From Subtercola vilae (GTDB lineage Bacteria > Actinomycetota > Actinomycetes > Actinomycetales > Microbacteriaceae), in assembly GCF_004923255.1 (NCBI RefSeq), contig NZ_QYRT01000011.1, positions 1 through 64,000 on the forward strand: a stretch of DNA of 64,000 bases. Direction: 5' to 3'. The notes under the pieces are model-generated. The model ran no database searches. It was given only the letters and a program-made list of their open reading frames with translations, and had not been told where the DNA came from. Shown here piece by piece: positions 40,993 through 49,260 of this stretch. A program made the translations under genes and the position numbers. Positions within the stretch are counted from its first letter, which is position 1, and each line of letters opens with the position of its first letter.

Positions 40993-43245
40993 ATGACCGA
41001 AACCACGGCTTCGACCAACGCGTCGTTGAGGCGTCTCGTACCGCGTCTGTTCTCCCGTGCGCAACCTGCCGGCGCGGTCGACACGCTCATTCGCACCGTT
41101 CGGTCGAATCACCCCAAGGCCGATCTCAGCATCATCGAGCGGGCCTACACGGTTGCCGAACGTGCCCACGACGGCCAGAAGCGACGCAGCGGCGAGCCGT
41201 ACATCACGCATCCGGTCGCCGTCGCGCAAATTCTCGCGGAGCTCGGAATCGGTACCAAGACCATCGCTGCGGCACTGCTGCACGACACGGTCGAAGACAC
41301 CGACTACTCCCTCGACTCACTGCGGGCCGAGTTCGGTGACGAGGTCGCCATGCTGGTTGACGGCGTGACCAAGCTCGACAAGGTCAAGTATGGCGAGAGC
41401 GCGCAGGCCGAGACCGTTCGAAAGATGATCGTGGCGATGTCGAAAGACATCAGGGTACTGATCATCAAGCTGGCCGACCGGCTGCACAACGCCCGCACCT
41501 GGGGCTTCGTGTCACCCGAGTCGTCGACCCGCAAGGCGCAGGAGACCCTCGAGATCTATGCGCCGCTCGCTCATCGGTTGGGCATCCAGGCCATCAAATG
41601 GGAGCTCGAAGACCTCTCGTTCGCCGTTCTGTCACCGAAGCTCTACGTCGAGATCGAGAATCTCGTGCGACAGCGAACGCCTCAGCGTGAAGAGTACGTG
41701 CAGCAGGTCATCGACATGGTCACCGACGACCTGAAGACGTCGAAGATTCGCGGCAAGGTCGCGGGCCGACCTAAGCAGTACTACTCGATCTACCAGAAGA
41801 TGATCGTGCGGGGGCGGGAGTTCGATGAGATCTACGACCTCGTCGGTATTCGCGTACTCGTGAACTCGGTTCGCGACTGTTACGCCGTTCTCGGCGCGAT
41901 TCACGCCCGCTGGACACCGATGCCCGGCCGGTTCAAAGATTACATAGCGACACCCAAGTTCAACCTCTACCAGTCTCTTCACACCACGGTTGTCGGCCCC
42001 GGCGGCCGGGCGGTCGAGATTCAGATTCGCACCAACGAGATGCATCAGCGGGCCGAGTTCGGTGTCGCCGCGCACTGGAAGTACAAAGAGCGCGTCAACT
42101 CCGGTAAGACCGCCACGGCTGACGACCGGGGAGACGCCGACATGGCGTGGCTCGCCCGCATCTCCGACTGGCAGGCCGAAACGGTCGACCCGGGCGAGTT
42201 TCTCGACTCGCTGCGATTCGAGATCGGTGCCAAAGAGGTCTACGTCTTCACTCCGAAGGGCCGGGTCATCGGCCTGCCTGCCGGTGCCACCCCGGTCGAC
42301 TTCGCCTACGCGGTGCACACCGAAGTAGGCCATCGCACCATGGGCGCCAAGGTCAATGGTCGCCTAGTTCCGCTAGAGAGCTCACTCACGACGGGCGATG
42401 TTGTCGAGGTCTTCACCTCGAAGAACCCCGACTCGGGCCCGAGCCAAGACTGGCTCACGTTCGTTCAGAGCCCTCGGGCGCGCAACAAGATTCGCCAATG
42501 GTTCACCAAGGAGCGCCGCGACGAGGCCATCGAGCAGGGTCGCGACTCCATTGCACGGGCCATGCGCAAGCAGAATCTGCCCCTGCAGAAACTGATGAGC
42601 CAGGATTCGTTCACCGAGGTGGCCGCCCAGCTGAACTACGACAACGTCGAGGCTCTGTACGCGGCCATCGGCGAGGGCCACGTCTCGACGCAGTCGGTCA
42701 TCGAGAAGGTGCTGCAGTCGCTGCAGACCGAGGTCGAGAGCGACGACAGCGAGATCGACGTCGGTGTGGGCCGACGCCCACGCTCATCACACAGCGAGTC
42801 TGGTGTGCTGGTTCGTGGCGCCCCCGACATTCTGGTGAAGCTCGCGAAGTGCTGCACTCCGGTGCCGGGCGACGACATCGTGGGCTTCGTGACCCGCGGC
42901 ACCGGTGTCTCGGTTCACCAGTCGGACTGCCACAACGTGAAGTCGCTGCTGCTCGAACCCGAACGCATGATCGAGGTCGATTGGGCTCCATCGTCGAAGA
43001 GTGTCTTCCTGGTGCAGATCCAGGTCGAGGCACTCGACCGCTCGGGTCTTCTCTCCGACGTCACCCGCGTCTTGTCTGAGCACCACGTGAACATTCTGTC
43101 GGCTACGGTCAGTACGTCACGCGACCGCCTGGCCATCAGCCGGTTCGTCTTCGAAATGGGTGACACCACCCACCTCGACCGCGTACTGAACGCGGTGCGG
43201 CGCATCGACGCCGTCTACGACGTCTACCGCGTCAGCGGGGGATAG
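40993..43245 (+). CDS. relA: Bifunctional (p)ppGpp synthetase/hydrolase, RelA/SpoT family
   Basis: 750 residues in the long RSH layout: HD hydrolase ([21 protein letters not shown] with HD near 97), synthetase ([33 protein letters not shown]), TGS ([32 protein letters not shown]), the [17 protein letters not shown] helical/zinc segment and a C-terminal ACT domain. The hydrolase motif is intact, so it should both make and degrade the alarmone. GGAGG lies before the ATG. The last 129 bp overlap the convergent antitoxin-like gene. Confidence 0.95.
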   Translation: MTETTASTNASLRRLVPRLFSRAQPAGAVDTLIRTVRSNHPKADLSIIERAYTVAERAHDGQKRRSGEPYITHPVAVAQILAELGIGTKTIAAALLHDTVEDTDYSLDSLRAEFGDEVAMLVDGVTKLDKVKYGESAQAETVRKMIVAMSKDIRVLIIKLADRLHNARTWGFVSPESSTRKAQETLEIYAPLAHRLGIQAIKWELEDLSFAVLSPKLYVEIENLVRQRTPQREEYVQQVIDMVTDDLKTSKIRGKVAGRPKQYYSIYQKMIVRGREFDEIYDLVGIRVLVNSVRDCYAVLGAIHARWTPMPGRFKDYIATPKFNLYQSLHTTVVGPGGRAVEIQIRTNEMHQRAEFGVAAHWKYKERVNSGKTATADDRGDADMAWLARISDWQAETVDPGEFLDSLRFEIGAKEVYVFTPKGRVIGLPAGATPVDFAYAVHTEVGHRTMGAKVNGRLVPLESSLTTGDVVEVFTSKNPDSGPSQDWLTFVQSPRARNKIRQWFTKERRDEAIEQGRDSIARAMRKQNLPLQKLMSQDSFTEVAAQLNYDNVEALYAAIGEGHVSTQSVIEKVLQSLQTEVESDDSEIDVGVGRRPRSSHSESGVLVRGAPDILVKLAKCCTPVPGDDIVGFVTRGTGVSVHQSDCHNVKSLLLEPERMIEVDWAPSSKSVFLVQIQVEALDRSGLLSDVTRVLSEHHVNILSATVSTSRDRLAISRFVFEMGDTTHLDRVLNAVRRIDAVYDVYRVSGG

Positions 43246-43932
43246 GCGACCGGTCGCTTCGGCCTCGGGCTCTTGGGCCTCGGGCTCTTCGGCCTCGATC
43301 AGGTCGAACACACGTCTCAGGCGATGCAGCGCCACGAGCTTGTGCGGAAGACCGCGGGCGGGCCGCAGACGGCTGGCAATGTCGTCGAAGCTGACCCCCG
43401 ACGTGACAAGGAGAGCCGCTAGGGCGGCCACCGTCGTGCTCTCGAACGTCTGCGCTGTTCGGGCAATGTCGATGACCGTTCGAATGAGCGAGGTTACGGC
43501 AACCCCACCCACCAGAACCACGTCACCCGCACCCAGTACGACCTCACGAATCTCGAAGTCGTGTGACGACGAAGCCCGACGCGAGCTCTGTGCCTCGACG
43601 CAGACCTGGTGAGGAGTCGGCGCCCGACCGAGGGCCCCGTACAACCACAGCGCACTGCGGCGCTCGAGGATGCCCCACCGAGGTGTACTGCGGAGGGCCG
43701 CCTGCGCCCGCAGCAACACGGTCTCGGGTTCGGCCACACTCGCGTACTCTTCGTCGACCGCGAACACCTCGCCGTCGAGTCGGAGCGCAGAGAGCTCGGC
43801 AACGCTGAACGCGCTGGCAAGGCCCAGTGACGAGGAAGAACGAGCGAACGACGAAGACGAAGACGAAGACGAAGACCTAGACAAAGACCGAGACGAGTAC
43901 AGAGAAGAAGACACAGCAACGACTGATGACAT
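43117..43932 (-). CDS. AbiEi antitoxin C-terminal-domain-like protein, Ser-rich N terminus
   Basis: 271 residues from the ATG at 43932 (a GTG at 43974 is possible). An N-terminal run of about 20 serines is encoded by tandem gaa/gac repeats. The core ([53 protein letters not shown]) matches the C-terminal domain of AbiEi-like antitoxin-family proteins common in Microbacteriaceae. The usual N-terminal winged helix is not evident. The C-terminal 43 residues lie antisense to the end of relA and include acidic [11 protein letters not shown] repeats. No toxin gene is adjacent, so a toxin-antitoxin function is doubtful. Confidence 0.6.
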   Translation of the reverse strand: MSSVVAVSSSLYSSRSLSRSSSSSSSSSFARSSSSLGLASAFSVAELSALRLDGEVFAVDEEYASVAEPETVLLRAQAALRSTPRWGILERRSALWLYGALGRAPTPHQVCVEAQSSRRASSSHDFEIREVVLGAGDVVLVGGVAVTSLIRTVIDIARTAQTFESTTVAALAALLVTSGVSFDDIASRLRPARGLPHKLVALHRLRRVFDLIEAEEPEAQEPEAEATGRLSPADAVDVVDGVDAPHRVQYAVEVGGVTHFEDEPADGQAVA

Positions 43933-44032
43933 GGGCCCAGCATGAGCCTCTGTCGCCCAGCTCCGACGCGTCACAGAGCCATCTGTGGAGAACTACTCCG
44001 CCACGACAGACGGGGGATAACCCCCGCCCGCG

Positions 44033-45262
44033 CTAGTTCAGTGCGTCGAGCCACACCTTGCGGGCATCCAGAGCCTCTTGAAGCTCGGCCACCTTCGAGG
44101 TGTTTCCGGCGGCCTTGGCCGCGTCGATCTCGCCTTGCAGCTTGGCGATGGCATCGGTGAGCTGGCCGGCGAGGCCCTCTGCACGCGCCTTCTTCTCGGG
44201 ATTGTTCTTCTGCCAGAAGTCTTCGTCGAGCTTGCGAACGGCGGCTTCGATTTTGCGGAGCCGCTCGTCGACGACCTTCACCTGGTCGCGAGGAACCTTG
44301 CCGATCTCGTCCCAGCGGCGCTGAATGGAGCTCAGCTTGTCGCGAGCGATGGTTCGGTCGGTCTCGGTGAGCAGAGGGTCGGCTTCGGTCAGCAGCGCGA
44401 GCTTGGCTGCGAGGTTCTCGGAGAACTCTTCGTCGTCTTTGGCCACGACCTCACCGCGGGCGGCGTAGAGCAGGTCGCCGGCGGCCTTGAACTTGTCCCA
44501 CAGAGTGTCGTCGACACGCTTGCCTGCGCGGCCCGCATTCTTCCACTCCGTGAGCAGGTCACGGTAGGCGTTGACGCCGTCGGCGCCCTTCGGCAGCAGC
44601 GCCTCAGCGCGTTCGACGAGTTGCTGCTTCTTCGAACGGGCGTCACGGTGAGCCGTGTCGAGCTCGGCGAAGAATGCTTTGCGGTGGCCTTCGATGATCG
44701 TGCGGGCGTCGCGAAAACGCTTCCACAGCTCGCCGGCTTCGGTGCGAGGCAGGCGCGGGCCGTCTTGCTGGTGCTTCTGCCAGCGCGCGAACATCTCGTC
44801 GAGGCGGGCGGTCACCTGCTTCCACTGGGCCTTGGCCGGGTCTTCGAGTGACAGGGCTTCGACTTCTTCGACGATGGCCGTGCGCTCAGCGATGGCGTCG
44901 GTGAGCAACGCCTTGGCTTCACCCTGCTGCTTCTCTGTCAGCGACGAAACGGCCTCGGAGAGTGCATCGACCCGCTTCTTCAGCGACTCGAGGTCGCCGA
45001 TGGCGTTCGCAGTCGTGATGGCACTCGAGAGCGTCGAAACGGCCTTGCTCACGTCAGACGCCGAGGCGCCGCGTTTGACACGCTGTTCGAGGAGAGTCAC
45101 CTGGCCGGCAAGGTCGGTGTACTTGCGTTCGAAATAGGCGAGAGCTTCTTCGGGTGTGCCGTCGGGAAACTGGCCCACCACACGCTCGCCAGAGGCTTCG
45201 CGTAGGTAGACCGTTCCGGTCTCGTCAACGCGTCCCCATGGATGCTGGTCAGTACTGGTCAC
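44033..45262 (-). CDS. DUF349-domain protein
   Basis: 409 residues, mostly helical, with repeated DUF349 units (AQWKQVTARLDEMFARWQKHQ, LWKRFRDARTIIEGHRKAFF, LWDKFKAAGDLLYAARGEVVAKDDEEF, RRWDEIGKVPRDQVKVVDERLRKIEAAVR). The N terminus (DQHPWGRVDETGTVYLRE) is a short beta segment typical of the actinobacterial members. The function is unproven; the family is linked to stress and nucleic-acid processes elsewhere. The GTG at 45262 is preferred to one at 45271 because the ribosome site AGTAGGGT is then properly spaced. Confidence 0.88.
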   Translation of the reverse strand: MTSTDQHPWGRVDETGTVYLREASGERVVGQFPDGTPEEALAYFERKYTDLAGQVTLLEQRVKRGASASDVSKAVSTLSSAITTANAIGDLESLKKRVDALSEAVSSLTEKQQGEAKALLTDAIAERTAIVEEVEALSLEDPAKAQWKQVTARLDEMFARWQKHQQDGPRLPRTEAGELWKRFRDARTIIEGHRKAFFAELDTAHRDARSKKQQLVERAEALLPKGADGVNAYRDLLTEWKNAGRAGKRVDDTLWDKFKAAGDLLYAARGEVVAKDDEEFSENLAAKLALLTEADPLLTETDRTIARDKLSSIQRRWDEIGKVPRDQVKVVDERLRKIEAAVRKLDEDFWQKNNPEKKARAEGLAGQLTDAIAKLQGEIDAAKAAGNTSKVAELQEALDARKVWLDALN

Positions 45263-45272
45263 GAAATTCACC

Positions 45273-46070
45273 CTACTGCACAGTGACGCTGGTGATTGTG
45301 GTGGGAACAGCCGGAGTCTCGGTTCCTGAGGTCACACCGGCGGCAATCACCCCACTCTGCAGCTGGTCGAGGCCACTGGTGACCTGGCCGATGACGGTGT
45401 AGCCCCCTACCGTGTCTGCCGGAATCGTGCTGTCGGCGTAGACGATGAAGAACTGGCTGCCTTCGCTGTAGGCCTGGTCTCCGACACGAGCCATGGCGAT
45501 GGTGCCCGCCTTGTAGACGTTGTCGGTCGGAGCGTTCTCGACGGGGCCGTAATAGTAGCCGGGGCCACCGTTGCCCGTGCCGGTGGGGTCGCCGCACTGC
45601 AGTACGAAAATACCCGTGACGGTGAGGCGGTGGCACGTGACGCCGGTGTAGAAGCCCGCCTGGATGAGCGAGATGGTCGACGACACGGCCTGGGGCGCTG
45701 CGGCACCGTTCAGGGTGAAGCCGAGAGCGATCTGGTTCAGGGTGAGCGTACCCGTCCAGTCGCGACCGGCGGCGATGGTGGCTGCGGGCACGGTTCCGCT
45801 GTTTGCCGAGGCGTTCGGCGTGGCCGAGGGAGTGGGGGCCACAGACGCCGTGGCCGAGGGCGACGGCACCGGCGCGCCCGGGCCACCCGTGAAGTAGAGG
45901 GTCTGCACCACGATGGCCACGGCCACGACGACGAGCACCACGATCACCGAGACGATGTTGTCGCGCTTTCGACGGGTGACCTGGCTGGCATGCACGCTCT
46001 GGCGCGCCTGGTAGTTACGGAGCCTCTGCTTGGCTTCGCGTGCCTCGCGCTCGGAATTGGTCGGTGCCAC
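45273..46070 (-). CDS. Membrane-anchored cyclophilin-type peptidyl-prolyl isomerase
   Basis: 265 residues. A basic N terminus and one transmembrane helix ([23 protein letters not shown], about 42-64) are followed by a Pro/Ser/Thr linker and an extracytoplasmic cyclophilin domain: [33 protein letters not shown] carries the catalytic Arg in HRL, then [10 protein letters not shown] and [14 protein letters not shown]. It probably assists folding of exported proteins. The GTG at 46070 has GGAGG upstream; the frame is open for 62 more codons but they are a shadow. It is 10 bp upstream of the DUF349 gene and divergent from rarA. Confidence 0.88.
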   Translation of the reverse strand: MAPTNSEREAREAKQRLRNYQARQSVHASQVTRRKRDNIVSVIVVLVVVAVAIVVQTLYFTGGPGAPVPSPSATASVAPTPSATPNASANSGTVPAATIAAGRDWTGTLTLNQIALGFTLNGAAAPQAVSSTISLIQAGFYTGVTCHRLTVTGIFVLQCGDPTGTGNGGPGYYYGPVENAPTDNVYKAGTIAMARVGDQAYSEGSQFFIVYADSTIPADTVGGYTVIGQVTSGLDQLQSGVIAAGVTSGTETPAVPTTITSVTVQ

Positions 46071-46160
46071 GAATCCTCCACCACCGGGTCGACCGGCAGA
46101 ACGTTGTGTTGCGTCCGGCGCGAAAAACGCGCAGGCCCCCGAGAACTTTACAATAAGAGC

Positions 46161-47498
46161 ATGGTCACCTCGCAGCCCGGGCTCCACGCGGGAGCCGTTC
46201 CGCTGGCGGTACGCATGCGCCCGAAGAGCCTCGATGAGGTCGCGGGCCAGAAACACCTGTTGCGGCCCGGCTCACCGCTGGTGAATCTGGCGACCGACGA
46301 GAGTGGTGCGCAGGGGTCGGTGTCGATCATCCTGTGGGGCCCGCCGGGTACCGGCAAGACCACGCTGGCGCAGGCCATCGCGCACAGTTCGAACCGCAAG
46401 TTCGTCGAGCTGTCGGCCGTGACCGCCGGCGTGAAAGACGTGCGCCAAGTCATGGAAGAGGCTTTTCGAAGCCGTGACCTCTACGGCGTGTCGACGGTTC
46501 TCTTTCTCGACGAGATCCACCGCTTCTCGAAGGCGCAGCAAGACGCTCTGCTTCCCGGGGTCGAGAACGGCTGGGTCATCCTGGTGGCGGCCACCACCGA
46601 GAACCCTTCGTTCTCGGTCATCTCACCGCTGCTCTCGCGTTCCCTACTGCTCACCCTCGAGCCGCTGAGCGACGACGACCTCGGTCTTCTCGTCGACAGG
46701 GCGGTTCTGGATGCCCGGGGGCTCGCCGGGCGGGTGAGCCTGAATGACGAGGCGAGGGCCACGATCATCCGGCTCGCATCAGGCGATGCCCGGCGAGCCC
46801 TCACCGCCCTCGAAGCCGCGTCGACAGCGGTGCTCGCCGGAGTGTCTCTCGACTCCGACGTCACGCCGGAGATCACCGCGGAGATCGTGGCTCAGGCCGT
46901 CGACCGGGCGCTGCTGCGCTACGACCGCAACGGTGATGAGCACTACGACGTCATCAGCGCCTTCATCAAGTCGGTGCGCGGGTCTGACGTGGATGCGGCC
47001 ATCCACTACCTCGCACGCATGATCGAGGCGGGCGAAGACCCACGCTTCATCGCCCGGCGCATCATCATCTCGGCGGCCGAAGACATCGGGCTGGCCGATC
47101 CGCAGGCGCTGGTCATTGCAACTGCCGCGGCCGACGCAGTGGCGTTCATCGGAATGCCGGAGGGGCGCATCCCGCTGGCCGAGGCCGTCGTGTACCTCGC
47201 GACGGCGCCGAAGTCGAACGCGTCGTACCTGGCGATCGATAGGGCTATCGCCGATGTGCGCGCGGGAAAGGCCGGGCGCGTGCCCAAACACTTGCGCGAT
47301 GCGCACTATCCGGGCGCGAAACGACTCGGGCACGGCAAGGGCTACAAATACCCGCACGATGCCGAGCTCGGGGTGCTAGCGCAGCAGTACCTGCCCGACG
47401 AACTGACCGGAACCGAGTACTACCGGCCCACCGAGCACGGCAACGAGCGGGATGTGGCGGCGCGGCTGGAGAAGATCCGTAAGATCACGCGTGGTTGA
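46161..47498 (+). CDS. rarA: Replication-associated recombination ATPase RarA/MgsA
   Basis: 445 residues. Walker [10 protein letters not shown] near 65, Walker [10 protein letters not shown] near 116, sensor GATTENPSF-like AATTENPSF near 145, and the C-terminal tetramerisation domain ([39 protein letters not shown]). It acts at stalled forks alongside SSB and the RuvAB pathway. The ATG has AAGAG upstream; the long open frame further upstream is antisense to the isomerase gene. Confidence 0.93.
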   Translation: MVTSQPGLHAGAVPLAVRMRPKSLDEVAGQKHLLRPGSPLVNLATDESGAQGSVSIILWGPPGTGKTTLAQAIAHSSNRKFVELSAVTAGVKDVRQVMEEAFRSRDLYGVSTVLFLDEIHRFSKAQQDALLPGVENGWVILVAATTENPSFSVISPLLSRSLLLTLEPLSDDDLGLLVDRAVLDARGLAGRVSLNDEARATIIRLASGDARRALTALEAASTAVLAGVSLDSDVTPEITAEIVAQAVDRALLRYDRNGDEHYDVISAFIKSVRGSDVDAAIHYLARMIEAGEDPRFIARRIIISAAEDIGLADPQALVIATAAADAVAFIGMPEGRIPLAEAVVYLATAPKSNASYLAIDRAIADVRAGKAGRVPKHLRDAHYPGAKRLGHGKGYKYPHDAELGVLAQQYLPDELTGTEYYRPTEHGNERDVAARLEKIRKITRG

Positions 47499-47742
47499 GC
47501 CTGTTTCGGCTCCGTGACTGTGATAATCTTCTCAAGGCCTACTTTTGGGCGTCTTTAGCGCGGCTGCGAGAGACCCCAGACAAGGAAGAGCGAGTTCTTT
47601 AGCCGAACCGCCTGACCCATCCCTCTGAATATATTGCTTCGCCTGCCCTCGGCCGGCGAACGCGTATGAAACTCGACAGCCCAGTGGGCGAACGAGTGCA
47701 CGTCTCATTTCTTATTCAGATCTCTACTTTTGAAGGATGTTT

Positions 47743-48372
47743 GTGTCTACCAAGTCACGTACCCGCAGCAAGACCCGCCTTTCGAGGGCCCTCGGCATTG
47801 CGCTGACCCCCAAGGCGGCCAAGTACCTCGAGAAGCGTCCCTACGCTCCGGGTGAGCACGGCCGCACGAAGCGCAAGACCGACTCCGACTACGCGGTGCG
47901 CCTCCGCGAGAAGCAGCGTCTGCGTGCCCAGTACGGCATTCGCGAGGCCCAGCTGAAGATCGCGTTCGAAGAGGCTCGTCGCGGCGGCGGACTGACCGGT
48001 GAGAACCTGGTCGAGCTGCTCGAGATGCGTCTCGACGCACTGGTTCTGCGTGCCGGGTTCGCCCGCACCACGGCCCAGGCTCGCCAGCTGATCGTTCACC
48101 GTCACATCCTCGTCGATGGTGCGCGCGTCGACCGCCCGTCGTTCCGCGTCAAGCCCGGCCAGATGATTCACGTTCACGCTCGTTCAGAGGCGCTGCCTCC
48201 GTTCCAGGTTGCCGCAGCCGGTGGCCACGTCGACGTTCTGCCCAAGGTTCCCGGTTACCTCTCGGTCGAGATCGACAAGCTTCAGGCCCGTCTCGAGCGT
48301 CGCCCCAAGCGCGCCGAGGTTCCCGTGACCTGTGAAGTTCAGCTCGTCGTCGAGTACTACGCGGCTCGCTAG
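47743..48372 (+). CDS. rpsD: 30S ribosomal protein S4
   Basis: 209 residues: STKSRTRSKTRLSRALGIALTPKAAKYLEKRPYAPGEHG at the N terminus and an S4 RNA-binding domain near 98-160 (LVELLEMRLDALVLRAGFARTTAQARQLIVHRHILVDG). It nucleates 30S assembly. It stands alone here rather than in the alpha operon, as usual in Microbacteriaceae. The GTG at 47743 has GAAGGA 5 nt upstream; an ATG two codons earlier overlaps that site. A 244-bp leader precedes it, and a strong terminator follows. Confidence 0.95.
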   Translation: MSTKSRTRSKTRLSRALGIALTPKAAKYLEKRPYAPGEHGRTKRKTDSDYAVRLREKQRLRAQYGIREAQLKIAFEEARRGGGLTGENLVELLEMRLDALVLRAGFARTTAQARQLIVHRHILVDGARVDRPSFRVKPGQMIHVHARSEALPPFQVAAAGGHVDVLPKVPGYLSVEIDKLQARLERRPKRAEVPVTCEVQLVVEYYAAR

Positions 48373-48428
48373 TTTTCGTCTTCGCCTGACCGGCGACGTC
48401 GTTCTGGCAGTTCGTGCCAGCTACGCTT

Positions 48429-48463
48429 AGGGCGGGTCACCTTCGGGTGGCCCGCCCTTTTTT
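48429..48463 (+). terminator. Strong intrinsic terminator after rpsD
   Basis: A 13-bp stem (agggcgggtcacc pairing with ggtggcccgccct, one G-T pair) capped by a UUCG tetraloop and followed by six T residues. It lies 57 bp after the rpsD stop. Confidence 0.92.
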
Positions 48464-48515
48464 CATCACTCGTGCATCACAAACCCTGAATCATCGAACC
48501 GAAGAGGAGTGCCCC

Positions 48516-48965
48516 ATGTCGGGTGGAGACATCGCAGGTCTGATTGCCGCCGGAGTGTTCGCGATTCTGGTCGCCATCCTGGCGCTCCCACTGGTCAAAC
48601 TCGGCAAGGTGTTCGATGAGACCACCCTCGCCATCCGTGATGTGAGCAAGGGCATCACGCCCATCCTCGAAGAGAGCACCGTCACGATTCAGGAGGCGAA
48701 CAAGCAGCTCGCCCGGGTCGACGCGATCACGTCGAACGTGGCAGAGGTCACCGGCAACGTGAACTCGCTTGTGGCGCTGTTCGCAGCGAGTGTCGGCGGC
48801 CCCTTGATCAAGATCGCGGGCTTCAGCGCAGCGGTGCGCGCGGCCATCCGCGGCGGCCGAGACCTTGCTGAGGAGAACACCAATACGGGAGGCAACTCCT
48901 CCACAGGGCGACGCGCGGCCCGGGCATCCACAAAGAAGCCGAAGGCCCCGCGGTCAGACTATTGA
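48516..48965 (+). CDS. DUF948-domain membrane protein
   Basis: 149 residues. An N-terminal transmembrane helix (GLIAAGVFAILVAILALPLVKLG) leads into the DUF948 helical domain (VFDETTLAIRDVSKGITPILEESTVTIQEANKQLARVDAITSNVAEVTGNVNSL), with a basic, disordered tail. The function is unknown; homologues commonly lie between rpsD and alaS in this lineage. The ATG has GAAGAGGAG upstream; the longer frame upstream is not coding. Confidence 0.85.
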   Translation: MSGGDIAGLIAAGVFAILVAILALPLVKLGKVFDETTLAIRDVSKGITPILEESTVTIQEANKQLARVDAITSNVAEVTGNVNSLVALFAASVGGPLIKIAGFSAAVRAAIRGGRDLAEENTNTGGNSSTGRRAARASTKKPKAPRSDY

Positions 48966-49026
48966 CACGCACTAAACTGGTCATCGATTTCACACTGATA
49001 CACACATGAAACACAAGGAGCGCGTC

Positions 49027-49260
49027 GTGAAGAAAGTTCTGTGGTTTGCCGCCGGTATTACGGTCGGCGTCTTGGCCGCACACCAGTTCAACCAGACCGC
49101 CCAGGGCAAGAAGATCTTCGCCGAGCTCGACTCGAAGATCAAAGACTTCTCCGACGCACTGGTCGACGGTTATCACGAGCGTGAATCCGAACTGCGCGCC
49201 GCCATCGGCGACGCCGGCGACACGGTGAAAGACACCGTGAAGAAGGCAGCTGCGAAGTAG
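49027..49260 (+). CDS. Small membrane-anchored protein preceding alaS
   Basis: 77 residues. A short hydrophobic N terminus (VLWFAAGITVGVLAAHQF) leads into an amphipathic helical tail (FAELDSKIKDFSDALVDGY...DTVKDTVKKAAA). I recognise it only as the small conserved gene found before alaS in related genomes. The GTG at 49027 has AAGGAG at proper spacing, whereas the ATG at 49006 lies upstream of that site. Its stop overlaps the alaS GTG as TAGTG, so it is coupled to alaS. Confidence 0.75.
   Translation: MKKVLWFAAGITVGVLAAHQFNQTAQGKKIFAELDSKIKDFSDALVDGYHERESELRAAIGDAGDTVKDTVKKAAAK

Noticed and set aside
43246-43257. Perfect palindrome gcgaccggtcgc after relA as a terminator
   Set aside because: It lacks a loop and a T tract, and it lies within the convergent antitoxin-like gene.
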